Of a stretch of DNA of 64,000 bases, positions 50,471 to 63,600 are shown piece by piece. The notes beneath the pieces are model-generated. The model saw only the letters and a list, made by a program, of their open reading frames with translations. It was not told the DNA's origin and ran no database searches. Location of the stretch: the NCBI GenBank assembly GCA_900239685.1, contig OENT01000724.1:1-64000 (forward strand). The letters run 5' to 3'. Both the position numbers and the translations under genes were made by a program. This DNA comes from Rotaria macrura. Taxonomy: Eukaryota; Rotifera; Eurotatoria; Philodinida; Philodinidae. Each line of letters starts with the position of its first letter. The stretch's first letter is position 1.

Positions 50471-53060
50471 TAAGGGCAAGGTTATGATGAAAGAAGAAAA
50501 TTTCTCGCCGAGCCTACTTTTACTCGGGTATGAACATATTTTTATGCGTGCTACAATTATCAGCAGTATAGAGAGAACGAGAAGAAGAATATGCTCCTGG
50601 CTCGTTCATTTCTCTTTCGTTGATTCTCATGATGATGATGATGTTCAAGACAGTTCTTCTTTTTTCTTCTATTCGGTTTTTCTTTCTCACTCTTCTTTCC
50701 TACATAACGCAGAGAAAGAAAAAGACAGGCAGTTTTGCGAAGGACGGCAAGAAGTGTTTGTTAGTGCCACGGTCAGGATTGAACAGCACAGTAATAGTGT
50801 TCCTTTCTTGTTCTTCTTCTTTTTCCTTCTTGTTCTTCTTCTACAAAAAACTCCTCCTCCTCGTTCTTCTATTCTTTTCTTTTTTTATCTTATTCTAACC
50901 ATCATGCTCACAATGGCGTGTATAATACTTCTATGTGCATATTTCCAAGGTTCACTCTTCTTCACTTGATTTTGTCTGGCTCATTCATAGGAGTGAGTTA
51001 AGAATAAAGCGAGAATGAAAAGAAGAAGACGCATAGTTGTATAACATATCCATATGAATAGATTTCTTTGCATTGAACATTTGGTTCTTTTCTCAATTGA
51101 CTGATTGTCTATATGTGTATTCAACAGAGAAAAAGAAGAAGAAAACTTGAATCCTAATGAATATTCTTTGTACTAATTCTCATCAGTGACATTTTTCTTT
51201 CATTCAGAACAAAAACGTTCAACATGAGAAACGCACATAGAGAGATGACAAAAAGCAAGACGCATAGGCAAAAAAATGGCAAATACACGCACACGCACGC
51301 ACAACACCATCACGGAAATGATGTATTGCACAGAGGGGAAAAACGGAGTTATGTTTGTGCGTACAACGAGAAGAAAAAAAAAAGAAAAAAAAGTAGCGGA
51401 AAAAGGAAAAAATCTAGCTCAGGCTGGTTGATTCAGTAGTGATGAGAGAATAAAAGCCTCATCAAACCATTTTCGCTTGATTTGATACGAAGAAAAATCT
51501 ATTATTCATTCAAACTGTTTATATTTCTTCGGCTAGATCAGTTACATCTATCGGACAGGTTTCGTTTCGTTAAAGAATCTACTCGAGTTTTTATAAAGTT
51601 ACATTGTAGAAAAACATCAACCAAATTTCAACGACTACGCCCAATACGTACATTAAATATTGAAAGTTTTGAATTTTTGTGTGAAATATAAAGCCTAATC
51701 GGAATTAAAGAAAAAAAGACATTCATTCCTTATCTTTTCATATATCCTTTAACTGTATGCAGAACATAGAAATTTTAATATCAAGAAAACTGGACGTTTT
51801 TATTCCTCCGCCTCGAAGTAATACTTACTGAAGACAGGACTGTCCGATTGTGTGTACGTTGATTTGCTTCTTCTGTCAAGGTGACGAGAAAGACTATGCA
51901 TAACAAAAACTCTATGTTGCGTCTTCTTTCTTTTTCTGTCTATTTATTCAGCTACTCATTTTGCATACACTATCAGCCACCTCTATGTATACTCGTATAT
52001 TACCAACACTTTCTCGTTACGAAAGATGACTTGGTTCTGTCTTTATTTCGCACGCACAGTAAGAGAATCTTTATCTACATCACACACATCATCATACGAC
52101 GCTGTCGTCAATGTATTTTTTTTTTGCATTGTTGTTGTTCTCTCTCTCTCTCTCACCCTCCCCATGTCGATTCTTACCTGCCTCTGATTCGTACAAGAGA
52201 GAAAGAGAAATACAACAAGCCAGCGCCGTGCGCGGATAAACTTTTTTATACTATCGAGTATGTACGTGTGTGTGCTTCCTCTTACGAGTCCGCATTTTTT
52301 TTTCTTTACATATTATCAATTTTTCCCTTCTTTACTCGATTTTGTAATAGACAAATGAAAGTAAAAAAAAGAATGCATTGTATACATACGTCGTTTCAAG
52401 GACGATGAGACCAAGCGTCACCAAGAATCGTCGACGACATTTTGCTTGTTCTTGCTTTTTTCTATCTGTCTATCTTTTTCGTCTTTTCTTTTCTCACTGC
52501 ATTATTCGACTTTGCTTTCTTGTATTGTGTCCAAACAGAAGCAGAGGCAGCACCAGCAGGTTTTTCGTCCGTTTACTACTATATTGTGTCGTCCCTCTTC
52601 TTGTACATAACACTTAACACATACAATACGATGTCTGTTCTGTCTCGCTCTTCCTTCTTCTCCTTCTTTTTCTCGTTTTTTTTTCAAAAAAAACCAATAC
52701 TGACTGCCTGTTTTTTTTCTATGGGACTTTTTCTGTGAGCGAATGTGTGTATATGTCTTTGTTTCGACTGCTGCTGCTTCTATAGCCTCCTTATTCCGAT
52801 TACAATATGTATATATATGTATGCATGTATGCGCGTATGTATGAAAAGAAAAACGAGAGAAGAAACACATAATGATGAAAAAAGAAAGAAAAAAAAAGAA
52901 ACTGAGAACAACACTTTGATTATGTTTATGGTCGTTATTATTATTGTGATTAGTGTTGTTAAGTGAACGCAAAAACATATTGTCGATGATCATGTTTCGA
53001 AATATAACAAACATGAATATTGAAACGATTGTTGAACACACGAATTTTGATTCACATATC
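50471..53060. other. Long low-complexity pyrimidine-rich region
   Basis: The plus strand is unusually rich in T and C (ttcttctttttccttcttg, ctctctctctctctcaccctc, ttccttcttctccttctttt) for about 2.6 kb. Long plus-strand ORFs here (50484–50969, 51881–52408, 52442–52738) translate to Phe/Leu/Ser-rich low-complexity sequence, and their minus-strand counterparts to Lys/Arg/Glu-rich sequence, so I do not accept them as genes. It could contain long 5' UTR or intron sequence of the minus-strand zinc-finger gene. Confidence 0.4.
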
Positions 53061-56000
53061 AAGTATTGTATTTTACAGATAAGACATCATGATAATTGAT
53101 TACAGATCGAAAAAAAAAGAATTTTACTCATAGCAAACGTATATCGAGATTTATAAAGCTTCAGCTTGTGAAATTCTAAAAAAAACAAACTTTCTAACAA
53201 AAAGAACATTAGAAATATTCAAATTTTATCAATCTCTTGACAAGTTATACAGAGAAATAATAAATGATTAATAAATGTAGTTCATATTCATTCAATTCTT
53301 TCGATACATACATAAATGCAAAATAAATTATGGCTTGAAAAGAAAAATCTACAGTGTTAACAATATTATTGATGAATGTTATTTCAGTGAACAAGTATAG
53401 TTGGATTTTCTTTTCAACGTTGTCAGTATTGAAATCAATACATAAAGGATACGACTATCATGCGTCATACACTACAAATCGTAGAAAGAATGTAAGAGAA
53501 AATTATTTGACACATCTTCTTCCATTGACTTTGGTATCAAACATTGAAATCATAATATGTTGAACTTCAATACAACATTGTGTTCATTTTTGTCATGGTA
53601 TCTTGCTACTATGATTAACTATTGCTGATTGAAAGCATAATATTTGTATGAGCCAAATATCTTTTCGTAATATCTTTTACGTATAATAGAGATCATATCT
53701 CATACAAATCCATTCTTAGGCAGCATTAGATTTTTTATCCATCTGAAAATAATTATGTAAGCAGATGAAATTAATTAATGATTTTGTTCATCTTATTCAC
53801 TGAAGAACCTAGTATATATATATATATTTAAACATGCTTTTGTTCAAAGTAAAAACATTCACAATGAAAGCAGTTGTCTTACGAAATTGAATGAAAACTT
53901 GTGCTTTATATATGAAACACATGCTTACAGCAGAACGATGAGCAAATATTTTCTATAAAACAAGATTGAAAGATGGATACAATTATGCTAGTTTTATCAA
54001 TATGCAGACAGCATGAAAGGTAGAGTAATAATTATCTTAATTTTTGTTTCGTCGCTAATTAATTTAAGACTTGATAGAATTTCATTGAACTGGATAGAAC
54101 ATATATAGTTAATTAATTTAATTGACATGAGAAGAGTAATTTGTTGCAGATTCATTTTGATAAGATTGATGCATCATTTGCAAATATCAAAGAAATATAT
54201 GCTGGTGTTAGATCTCGTTATCGTACGTGTCGTTTGATTGATTAATATAATCCAAATACTGAATGTTTTTCTTTTAGAAATGAATCAACAATAAATGATG
54301 TTCTAACAAGTTCAGAGTCAATAAAAATTTTCATTAGATATCTAAAAATTATCAGATGAAATAATATATTTTCTGGCAATACAATAAACACGAATTTCTT
54401 TTCCTAAATCATTATTGATTCAAACATTTAAAAAATCAGCGATAGTTGTTTTGGTTATTGAAACATTTTTAAGATGTCAATTGATCAAACTGGATGAATT
54501 AAAAGTATACAACAGAATTTCGATAAAAAAATATGTTAAAGTTTATTTTGATTCACACTTGAATAGAACAGACATTTATGATCGCTGCACTTTGTCAAAT
54601 AAATGGAATTGAAAGTCGAACAAAATCAAATATTTAAAATAAATAACAACAATCGAACGTTTCTTTTCGACCATGTAAATTATCTCGAAATAATATTTCT
54701 TCAAAAAGTATTCAGTTGTTTTTTGATAGAAAAGTTGATTGACATTTTTCTGAGAAACAAAATTAAAAATTCTCATAAGACTTTCATACGTTTTTTAAAT
54801 ATTATCCATCTACGTCGATAACGAACTATTTCTCTCCACTGATCCGCGGTATCATCTAAAACTACCTCGATGCCTATAAATTTTGATGCTTTGTACTAAC
54901 AATAACGTTTTAACATGGTTTCCCTAGTCGCATTATGTGTTTTATTTCTTCTGATATTAATTGCAGATAAACATTACTTACTTGCCTAATATGTTCAAAC
55001 TATAAGAAAAAAATGAAATACATGGTAGAAAGTCGAACTTCGCATGAAACTAATTAATGTTTGAACATAATGTGTTATAAAAGTTTCAGATGGAATAGAA
55101 AATTCAACTTCTTGTCGATGCATTACATAGGTACGACATCAGAAGTAAAACGAACTTCATAAATGTATCATTGAATCGATGACACAATATATGTTTAGAT
55201 ATCAAATTAAAGTAAATTATAGGTTACATGACACTAACTGTTCCCTATAAGAGAGAAATTGTGTGTGTGTGTGTCAGTGTGCAAATTCTTTTCGTGACAT
55301 GATAAAATAATTATCATTAAAAATTCTGATTAATAATGCATTTAATAATACATAATAAATAAACATTCGTTAATTATATTCATTCCTACAGCAAGACATT
55401 GGGTATATGTATTGGAAATAAACAGAAGAAAGTTATTTATATGTTGCAGTAGAAATTAAAATTCAGGAGAATTTTACATATTCCTTTAGTAGAAATTAGA
55501 ATTTCAATTTTTCCTAGCGCAATTTTAAATTCTACTGCGACATATACTTAAGATTAGATGGTCATAAATGAAAAAGCATAAAACAATGGTGTACTAGTTT
55601 CTTCTTCGATCAAAATATCTAACAGCGTGCCCATATTGATCATCATATGATTCGAAAGCAAACATTTATGGATTTCTTTTCCCTGCATTGCGTGTTTGTA
55701 TTCACTATCACTGCTATAGACGAAGTCGATTGTCGATACATCACGATAGTATGGTAGCTAAACGATAATGGATCGTTTGATTAAGAAGTAACAGTCGACA
55801 TGCTACTGAAATAACACAAACTCTGTCGGTTAGGTGCTCGTTGACTGTCACTCGAGTTGTTCTTTTGACTTATTCTACAACCATACATAATCTTAATATT
55901 CTATTCGTTAATAACAGAATTTTCTTTTCTTTCACCATCGATTAAAACTATACTGCACTTAACATTGAAATGATCTCATCAATTTCCATTATTAATGGTC

Positions 56001-56970
56001 CTTATTTTAGAATGTTGGCATATGATCTAGGCGTTATAGTGTATCTTGATCATTTACTCATACTCCAAATGAAGATTGCCTTCATTGGATACTGGCATAT
56101 TAGTCATCTTTAACAAATGTCAAACACACTCGACATTGTTTCAAACTCAAGAGACTAAACGTATAAGAAAATTCTTTGTTGGCAATTTGTTAGACATCTT
56201 ATCATTACCATTCATTCACGAAGAGCTTCTCGGATCGATTCTTCGATTTCTTCAATGTTCCTATGTTCACCTAAGTGTGATATGATTATTGTTAGAATCT
56301 TCAATTACAAACACTGAAAGAATAACCTGACTCAATATCACAATCTTCACCGTAACAGAAAGAATACAATAATCATTTGAAAATAATTCTAAAGTTCATC
56401 TGTGGCTACAATTATTCTATCTAGAAGTTTATCCTAACATTGACAGCAACTATCAAGGTTATTATTCCCTAATGAATTCATTCTATATTTGCAACCTGAA
56501 GAATCGTGTTCTAGTGGTTTGAATTATGATTGTGAACCTACTTGCAATGATGAAGATTTTTAAATTAAGGAAACATTTGGCAAAGGTTTAAGCTTCATCG
56601 AATCACCATGAAGATCGTATCTTGACGTATTAGTAGAGTGTGTCATTAAGGAGTTCTCAAGATGAGAATGAAGAAAAGTATATATTATGTCACCTGTTTT
56701 CTGTCAATCGTAGTTCTCGTTCTCGTGCTGTATAGACTTGAGAACAAATAACAGTGGCGACAATTGTAAAACAGATCACCGTTTCATTGGTCTTCTTTAT
56801 TAATCAATCAGATTGTGGTAAACGTAACAAATGCAGAAAGACATCTGTCTTTTCTTGCACCACCGTCGCAACATACATATAGACCGATCTGCCTATTACC
56901 TTAATACACTAGTCCTTATTCCATTGTTTCTCTTCGTCACAATTGCTGTTAACAACATCTTTATTTCAGA
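53061..56970. other. Intergenic, possible decayed coding fragments
   Basis: About 3.9 kb without a convincing gene. Segments at 54154–54220 (after a tgttgcag acceptor, encoding FDKIDASFANIKEIYAGVRS), 54278–54360 (NESTINDVLTSSESIKIF) and 56076–56285 (FFVGNLLDILSLPFIHEELL) look protein-like, but stops and missing junctions prevent a model. They may be remnants of genes or chance. A (TG)n tract lies at about 55261–55280. The inverted repeat at 55437–55555 is listed separately. Confidence 0.35.
55437..55555. repeat. ~118-bp hairpin-forming inverted repeat
   Basis: The left arm tatatgttgcagtagaaatt and right arm aattctactgcgacatatac are near-perfect reverse complements about 65 bp apart. A second internal copy of tagtagaaattagaattt lies between them. 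The structure resembles a tiny MITE or MITE remnant. No target duplication is evident. Confidence 0.55.
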
Positions 56971-57508
56971 ATGGCCAACTATCAACTGTATCGTAATACA
57001 ACATTAGGTGTTACTTTACAAGACACGCTGGAAGAAATGATATCGGTTGGTAATTTTATTTATTCATATTGAGGATATGTATACTTATTATTTTCTTTCA
57101 TATAGCAAGGCGCACTGACTGATCAAGCAGCTCTTAAAGTTTTGAGTGAATTCGATCGATCAATTAATTTAGTACTGGATAAACGAATCAATAAAAAAGT
57201 TCAATTTTCGGTATGACAAAGAATATTATTTTAATACTCAAGTAATTGTTTCTTTGTTTTTTTTCTTGTCTAGGGAAAATTAAGCACGTATCGTTTTTGT
57301 GACAATGTATGGACACTCGTATTGAAAGATTTCAATGTCAAAGATTCTAATCAAGGCCAACATAATGCTGGAAGTTCTACACAACCAATTCGTGCCGATA
57401 AAGTTAAAATTGTCGCATGTGATGGGAAAGGTCTGTTGTTCTATGTGATTCATTCGAAGCAAAACGGCATTATTTCTATGTTCTATTTCAGGCGCTTCAC
57501 AATCTTAA
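56971..57508 (+). CDS. GTF2A2: Transcription initiation factor IIA subunit 2 (TFIIA gamma), 117 aa
   Basis: Four exons (56971–57045, 57106–57210, 57274–57430, 57492–57508) join in phase to 117 aa. Human TFIIA gamma has 109. The N terminus [20 protein letters not shown] matches the family almost residue for residue. The four-helix part ([20 protein letters not shown]) and the beta-barrel part ([17 protein letters not shown], then [11 protein letters not shown]) follow, with a Gly/Asn/Ser-rich loop between them longer than in vertebrates. The product pairs with TFIIA alpha/beta and stabilises TBP on promoter DNA. The last exon encodes only GASQS and a stop. The first donor is GTTGGT and the third GTCTGT, both weak. 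An acceptor (tctttatttcag) sits one base before the ATG. No AATAAA is seen before the next gene, 135 bp downstream. Confidence 0.95.
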
Positions 57509-57643
57509 AAAAATTTCTTCAAGACTATATTTGATCTTTACTTAAAATTTTCTTTTTTTTTTTGTAAATTAATACTCATCGAAGTTTTTCTTTTCGTTTT
57601 TGGGTACTAAAAACAATATGAAATGAATTTTGTCATCTTTCAG
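57509..57643 (+). promoter_or_regulatory. 135-bp spacer with acceptor directly at the next start codon
   Basis: The spacer between the TFIIA gamma stop and the 53BP1-like ATG contains a T-rich tract (tttctttttttttttgt), no AATAAA, and ends tgtcatctttcag with the downstream ATG as the very next bases. A splice acceptor touching the initiator codon with no room for a promoter or 5' exon suggests that the downstream message gets its 5' end by spliced-leader trans-splicing. Cis-splicing from an upstream non-coding exon is the alternative. Confidence 0.6.
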
Positions 57644-60600
57644 ATGTCACAATATAATGATGTTGCTGGAAGCGATGATATCATATCGCTTAATTTTGAA
57701 AGTCAAGATACATTAAAGTATTTAGTCGACGTTTATTTTTTCTGCTTCAATGTTATTCTTTTTTCTCATTGAATTTTCTTAGCGAACATTCATATCGAGC
57801 TAAACAATCGGTCAATCATACTGATAAAAATACATCTATCAAAGGTTAGTGATGATTTTAATTTTTTTAATTTTAATGAAAACTATAGCAGTTATTGTTT
57901 TATTTTTTTTTGATAGATCAAGCAAAAGAAAATCAAAAACCAACAGAACAGGTTAGATTTACCGTTTTGCGAAGAAGAAAAAGCTTAGTTCAAGAAAACA
58001 CACGTACACGGTTCATTTCAATTGTATCAACGATGTGGTTTGAAACTCAGCGTTTGTTTTTCTCGGTTGGAGTGAAAAGTAGTAGAACGGATTTTTAATG
58101 ATGTTTTTTACGAAATCATACAATCCTTGTTATTAAACAATGATAACTATGGCCTATAGTCATTGCCTTGAAAATATGTTTCGACAATACTAAAAAGACT
58201 ATATTTGACATGTTCATTGTCAAACATAATTGCGTTTCCGACAAACACTCAATACAAAATGGGTAAAAAATAGCTCAGTTAATGATCGGAAGCTCTTTTT
58301 AGATCCTGAATATCTCAATTTTTCTTATGAAAGAGAGCATGATAGACGTTACTGTTTAATGCAGGACTCTCATTATTTTTAATCCTACGTCTAGCACAGA
58401 GAGCAAGATAAGTGAAATAACATGTAATACTCTCAACGTACTAAATGTTCTCATATATATATTTATATTTATAAAAATAGCTTGTTTCAACGTTAAAGTG
58501 AAACATTCGTTTCAAAAACGGGTACTACAGATTTTTAGGCTATTCTAAAAAAAAGTGTAGATAACTAAGCATAGCAAAGCTCGTCGAATAATTCTAGGAA
58601 ACACAATGGGAAAAAAATTGAAACAAGGAAATGATTTCTCGTTTCATTTATTTTGAAACAAAATATTTTTCTATCAAAGTTAAAAGCAATTATTAAATGG
58701 TTTGTGACAAAATTCTAGATGACGAGTAATATGATATTGTCTTTTATGAAATACTAGATCTCACACTATCCTAGTTAACTTGTTTTTCAATAAAAATGCG
58801 CACCTTTTCGAATGAGCAAGTTTCAAATCATAATTTTTTTAAAACTAATCCCTCGTCTCTCTCGCTTCATTGTTATATTAGACAACATAAAAAAGCCATA
58901 TTAATACATACCAAATCTTATTAGCAATCAATATAGAATACGCTTTGGAAAGAAAATTTATTTTCAAAGATTAACTATTTATAATGATGAAAATTAACCT
59001 GAATTTTCGATTTAAAAACAGATAAGAACAATTAAGAATACTGTTTTTTTTTCTTGAATCTATTCAAGGTTAATAATGAAGAAGCCGATGCCATGCAAAC
59101 AGACGCTCAAAATTGTTCTCTTTCGACACAGAATAATGGATTAGCATCTGAGCAACCATCCGATTCAATTGATAATCAAAACAGCGCACCAACGGATAAT
59201 GTAAGAAAGAAAAACATGAGTCACTTCTTTTCGCAGACCTACTTTCGTGCTCACTCTTTTAGCCATTTATTATTCAACCACCATTGGCTGAGTCAACGAT
59301 GGCTGATGAAACTGGTATAACAACTGAACAACAAGGTATGATTTAGTTATCGTACGAGGGATGTCTCTAAGTTGTTCAATCGTCTTTTAGTCTAGACAAT
59401 TTATAAAGTATAGAAATCTATGAATCTATATGTTCGTTGAAAAGTCCTTGAACTCGTAGATTACATTGTTGCACAAATATTTGCACATACCGAGTCAATG
59501 TATTTACATCTTTTGTAAATACAAGGCAATCTTGTTGATAAAATGCGACTTTTTACTAATCGTTGAGACAAGTCTTGAAGAGTATGAAAAAATTTAAAAT
59601 CAATGTTTGAAAGTGAACTTAGTGATTGTGTATGAAACGGACTACACCGCTAATTAGAGCCAGGAATATTTCTAGAAGAATAAGTTATGAACTCCGAACT
59701 CGTTCCAGAATATGTAATACGTGTCATAATCAGTATGATACACAAAGACTTGACGAAATCCAAATGATTGAACAGCTGACGGACTCGTTTCATTAGTAAT
59801 TGTTATTTTCTTTTAATGAGTTATTCAATTTATATGTATAGATGTATCATCAGTAAAACCACCCGTGGAAGAACAGGTATTATTTCTCTCTTATCTTCAA
59901 TTGAAAAAAAATAGATGTATGGTTATGATCATAGAAAAATTCTGCAATCGACTCAACATCAAAAACAAAATCAGTTTGTATTCATAAGATAAAAACATTG
60001 AATAAAAATGTTTTCTCTTATTTAAGGATGCCAGTGTATCTGGACTGGATCCATCTGGTACAGCGAATAGTGAATATTAAAAATCTAAGTGAAAATTTCA
60101 TCTAATTATCTATTTAGATTTACGACTTTACATTTCACCATCAACTAGTCTTCTTGAATCAACTAATGATGATGCACAGTAAGAAAATATTATAACTATG
60201 TTATGTATCTATTAGAGTTTAATTATAGTCCTAATCCTGGAAATGTCTCAACAACAGATATTGTCGAAAAAAATAAACTATCAGGTACTTTCATATCTCA
60301 TATTCAATTAAAGAAAAAACTAAGATTGATTATAAACTAACAATGATACGTATTATTTATAGAATTAAATGATAAACCGAAAGACGAACCAATGGATACA
60401 AGCGATGCACAAGCTTCTTTAGGCAGTGATGGTATTATTGATTCACAACCTACTTCTGCACTTATTGTTGAATCTACTTCAGCTCGTGAAAAGTCAACCA
60501 ATCCTCAATCACCTGGTCGTAGCAAAATATCTGTGAGTTTACGTTTTATTCTTTTGATAGAAAATACAATATATGCAGAAATCAATCATAAAAATTTGAA

Positions 60601-63600
60601 TTCGAATTGTTTCTGACTTCTTGGAATCGCTATCGTTTGCGTACTCGAATGCAATCTCCAAGCACAGTGTGTGAAGCGTGGTTTTTTGCAATGTTTCAAT
60701 CGACCCACTTTCTAACATACTAACTTTCAACTAAAAGTTTCTTTTGACTATGCAAGATGCACGAGAAATATATGTTTTACTATATCCATCAATTGAACTA
60801 CGTGAATATATTAGCGAATACATGGAATTCGTAAGTTCGCATAAGACTTAATGGACATCAGAAAAAAAGCTTTTTATCCTATAAATTAATGAATTTCTGT
60901 CAAATATTATTGTGAAACAAATGTAGCACATTTCAATGTGTAAAATAAATTCATTTCTTGCTAATGAAAACTAGTTTTCGGATCATGTAGAGATCTTCGA
61001 ATTTCGAACTATTATCAGGACTTCGCTTTCTCGAGAACTTGGTCATCAATTACTTCTCTATCCAAGAATCTACTCCAGTTCTTAATGTTTGTAATTCTTA
61101 CAGGCGAATGTTGAAAATGAAATTTTTTCTGGTCGATTTCTTGAGAGCCATTGTGCTTAATAAAAAAAACTATACTTTAGATATCACCTGCTTCAAAAGC
61201 ATTGTACTCATTGAGTCAACCAGCAACAAATAAATTCGAAAGTATTCTTGCTAAATTAGCAACTTCACCAGGACGTAAAACAACTTCTGCACAAGAAAAT
61301 GAAGTTGAGCCGAATGTAACAATTGTAAGATGTTTTTTGTCGAATATTTTCTTCGCTTATCTATAAAATGTATTCAGCGAGAAGAAGAAGAATTGTTTAT
61401 CAAAGAGACAATATCAAAAGTTCTACGTCGTTATGCCGTCAAAGTTGATCAAAAGGGACGAATTATTTCACGTGAACTTATTATTGAAGTAAGATTACTC
61501 TTTTTCTCTTTTTAAAACCACGACGATGCATGTTTCGTTTTGTCTTTTGTAACAGCGTACTGTCGAAGAAAATACAACAACTCGTTTGGAATCGTGGCCA
61601 TCTGAAGAACAAAAAAAGAATCGTCGTTCAACGACTAAAACTTCTCAAATCGTTGAAACAATTAAGAAGAAACCAGCAAAAGTCAGTGCACCAAAACGAA
61701 AGACGAAAAGTTTGTAAGTATCAGTAGAAATTTCCCATGACTTATTCGTCAGTTTTGAATTGGAATCAGTTATTCATTCGGTTTCAATTCAATAGAACTG
61801 TTCATATGGATCGAGTTGTAAACGATTTTAATAGATTCCTCTATTGATACACGACGATTCGATCGAATTTCAATCAGAAACTTCTCGGATGAGTTATTTG
61901 ATTTTCAGAAGAAAAACAATGATTAGCAATTTTCGTTAAAGATTAGATCCATACAACGTATAGGCCCTAATTCACAGATAAACTTATCCCATTTAAAAAG
62001 GTTTACAAATCGAATAGACTTTATTTTGAAATAAGGGATAAATATCTCATGGAAATTATAGCAGCGACGTTCTGTGAAAAGAAAATTTTTTCGCTTAGTA
62101 AAATCTTAATCAAACATTAGGATTGTTAACGATTCACAGTACTATTTCGTTTGAACGAAGAGAACTTCTTTGAGTTTGAAGCATATCTGTGAAAATTTCT
62201 ATCTACTTTTGAATCTGAACATATCATGGAATTGTAAAATCACGAGCCTATTAAACGACATTTAAATAGTCATTATTGAAGTGCTCATTTTTGTTGTTAG
62301 AAAACCAGCATCCAATGCTGTTTCACGTAAAACGTCAAAAAATGCTCAAAGGTAATATAAAATATGGATTGAATCATATTTAAATCGTACTAATGCTCGT
62401 AGTGATGACGATGAAGTATCAAGAACTAATACAAATGAAGATTCTTCCAGTGATGATAATGATAGTGATAGTGATGATAACGCACCAACTGACGATGTTA
62501 GTGGCGATGAATTTGCACCCACATCAAAAAATCTTAGTGGACAATCGTTAAAGAAAGGTTTACGAGTTTTTTCTAAATGGGTTGATGGTCACTTTTATCC
62601 CGGTGTTATCGGAGATATTAGCGGTGAAAAGTAAGCTATACAAATGAAAAAGTGATTGTCTTTTTTATTTACCGATTGCATTATTTTTTCTCGTACAGAT
62701 ATATTATTAATTTTGACGATGGTGCTAAGCGTTATGTTAAAGCACAAGATATCATATCTCAAAGTTATTTAGATGTGAATCAAAATGTTTTAGCACAAAC
62801 TCAAGATGGATATTTCGATAGTGGCATTGTTAAGCGTTTGGTAAAGAAGAAAAAAAGTGGAAAATTAGGTTATGTTATTGATAAAGATGGTAAAGAGAAA
62901 TGGTATCCATTACGTTTTATTTCATTAACTCATGAACAAGCTGAACATTTACCAACGGTTAATAACAATACAGAAGGTATTGGATTCATGTTAATATATC
63001 GTTTGAATAACAAACTATTCATGTTTTACTTCTAGCAACAACAAATATTGTTCAAGGAAAACGAAAACGAACCTTAACAGTACCTCAATCGCCTAATAAG
63101 AAGACTAAAAGTTCGATTTTTCCATCACCAAATAAAAGTCAACGATCGAGTACGAATATCGAATAAATAAGAATGTTTATTCTATGCTTTTGTTTTTCTT
63201 CTTCATGAATTAATCTAGCATTTACACCATCACGTCAAACAAAATTATTTAATACTATGCATTTTCTTATCACGGGTTTCAATGGTAAGACATGATCATG
63301 CGTTTTCTACTTTATAACAACGTATTTTGTTTTCAGATTCAATGGATACTCGTCATAAGATTCAGGATTCGATTGAAAGTCATGGTGGAAGAGTTATTGA
63401 AAAAATGCCACCGGCTGTAAGCATACAACATTTATTCTATCTTTTATTTTGATGCATTTGATTATCTTTGATTAGAATCGACGTGATAATGTCTATTTAA
63501 TATCAGATATAGCACGAAAAACAGCGAAATTTTTCGATGCAAAAAAATTAAACATTCCTTGTGTAAATTACGAATGGATTAATGAATCTATTGAAAAAGT

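Noticed and set aside
50484-50969. 161-codon plus-strand ORF
   Set aside because: Phe/Leu/Ser low-complexity translation of a pyrimidine-rich tract, overlapped by similar ORFs in other frames; no domain.
51881-53062. Several long overlapping ORFs on both strands (up to 186 codons)
   Set aside because: Mirror-image low-complexity translations of the same T/C-biased DNA with no homology signal.
57644-57657. Alternative last exon of TFIIA gamma (encoding DVTI then stop)
   Set aside because: Splicing 57430 to 57644 stays in frame, but the nearer acceptor at 57491 gives GASQS, a normal 61-bp intron, and leaves 57644 as the start codon of the next gene.
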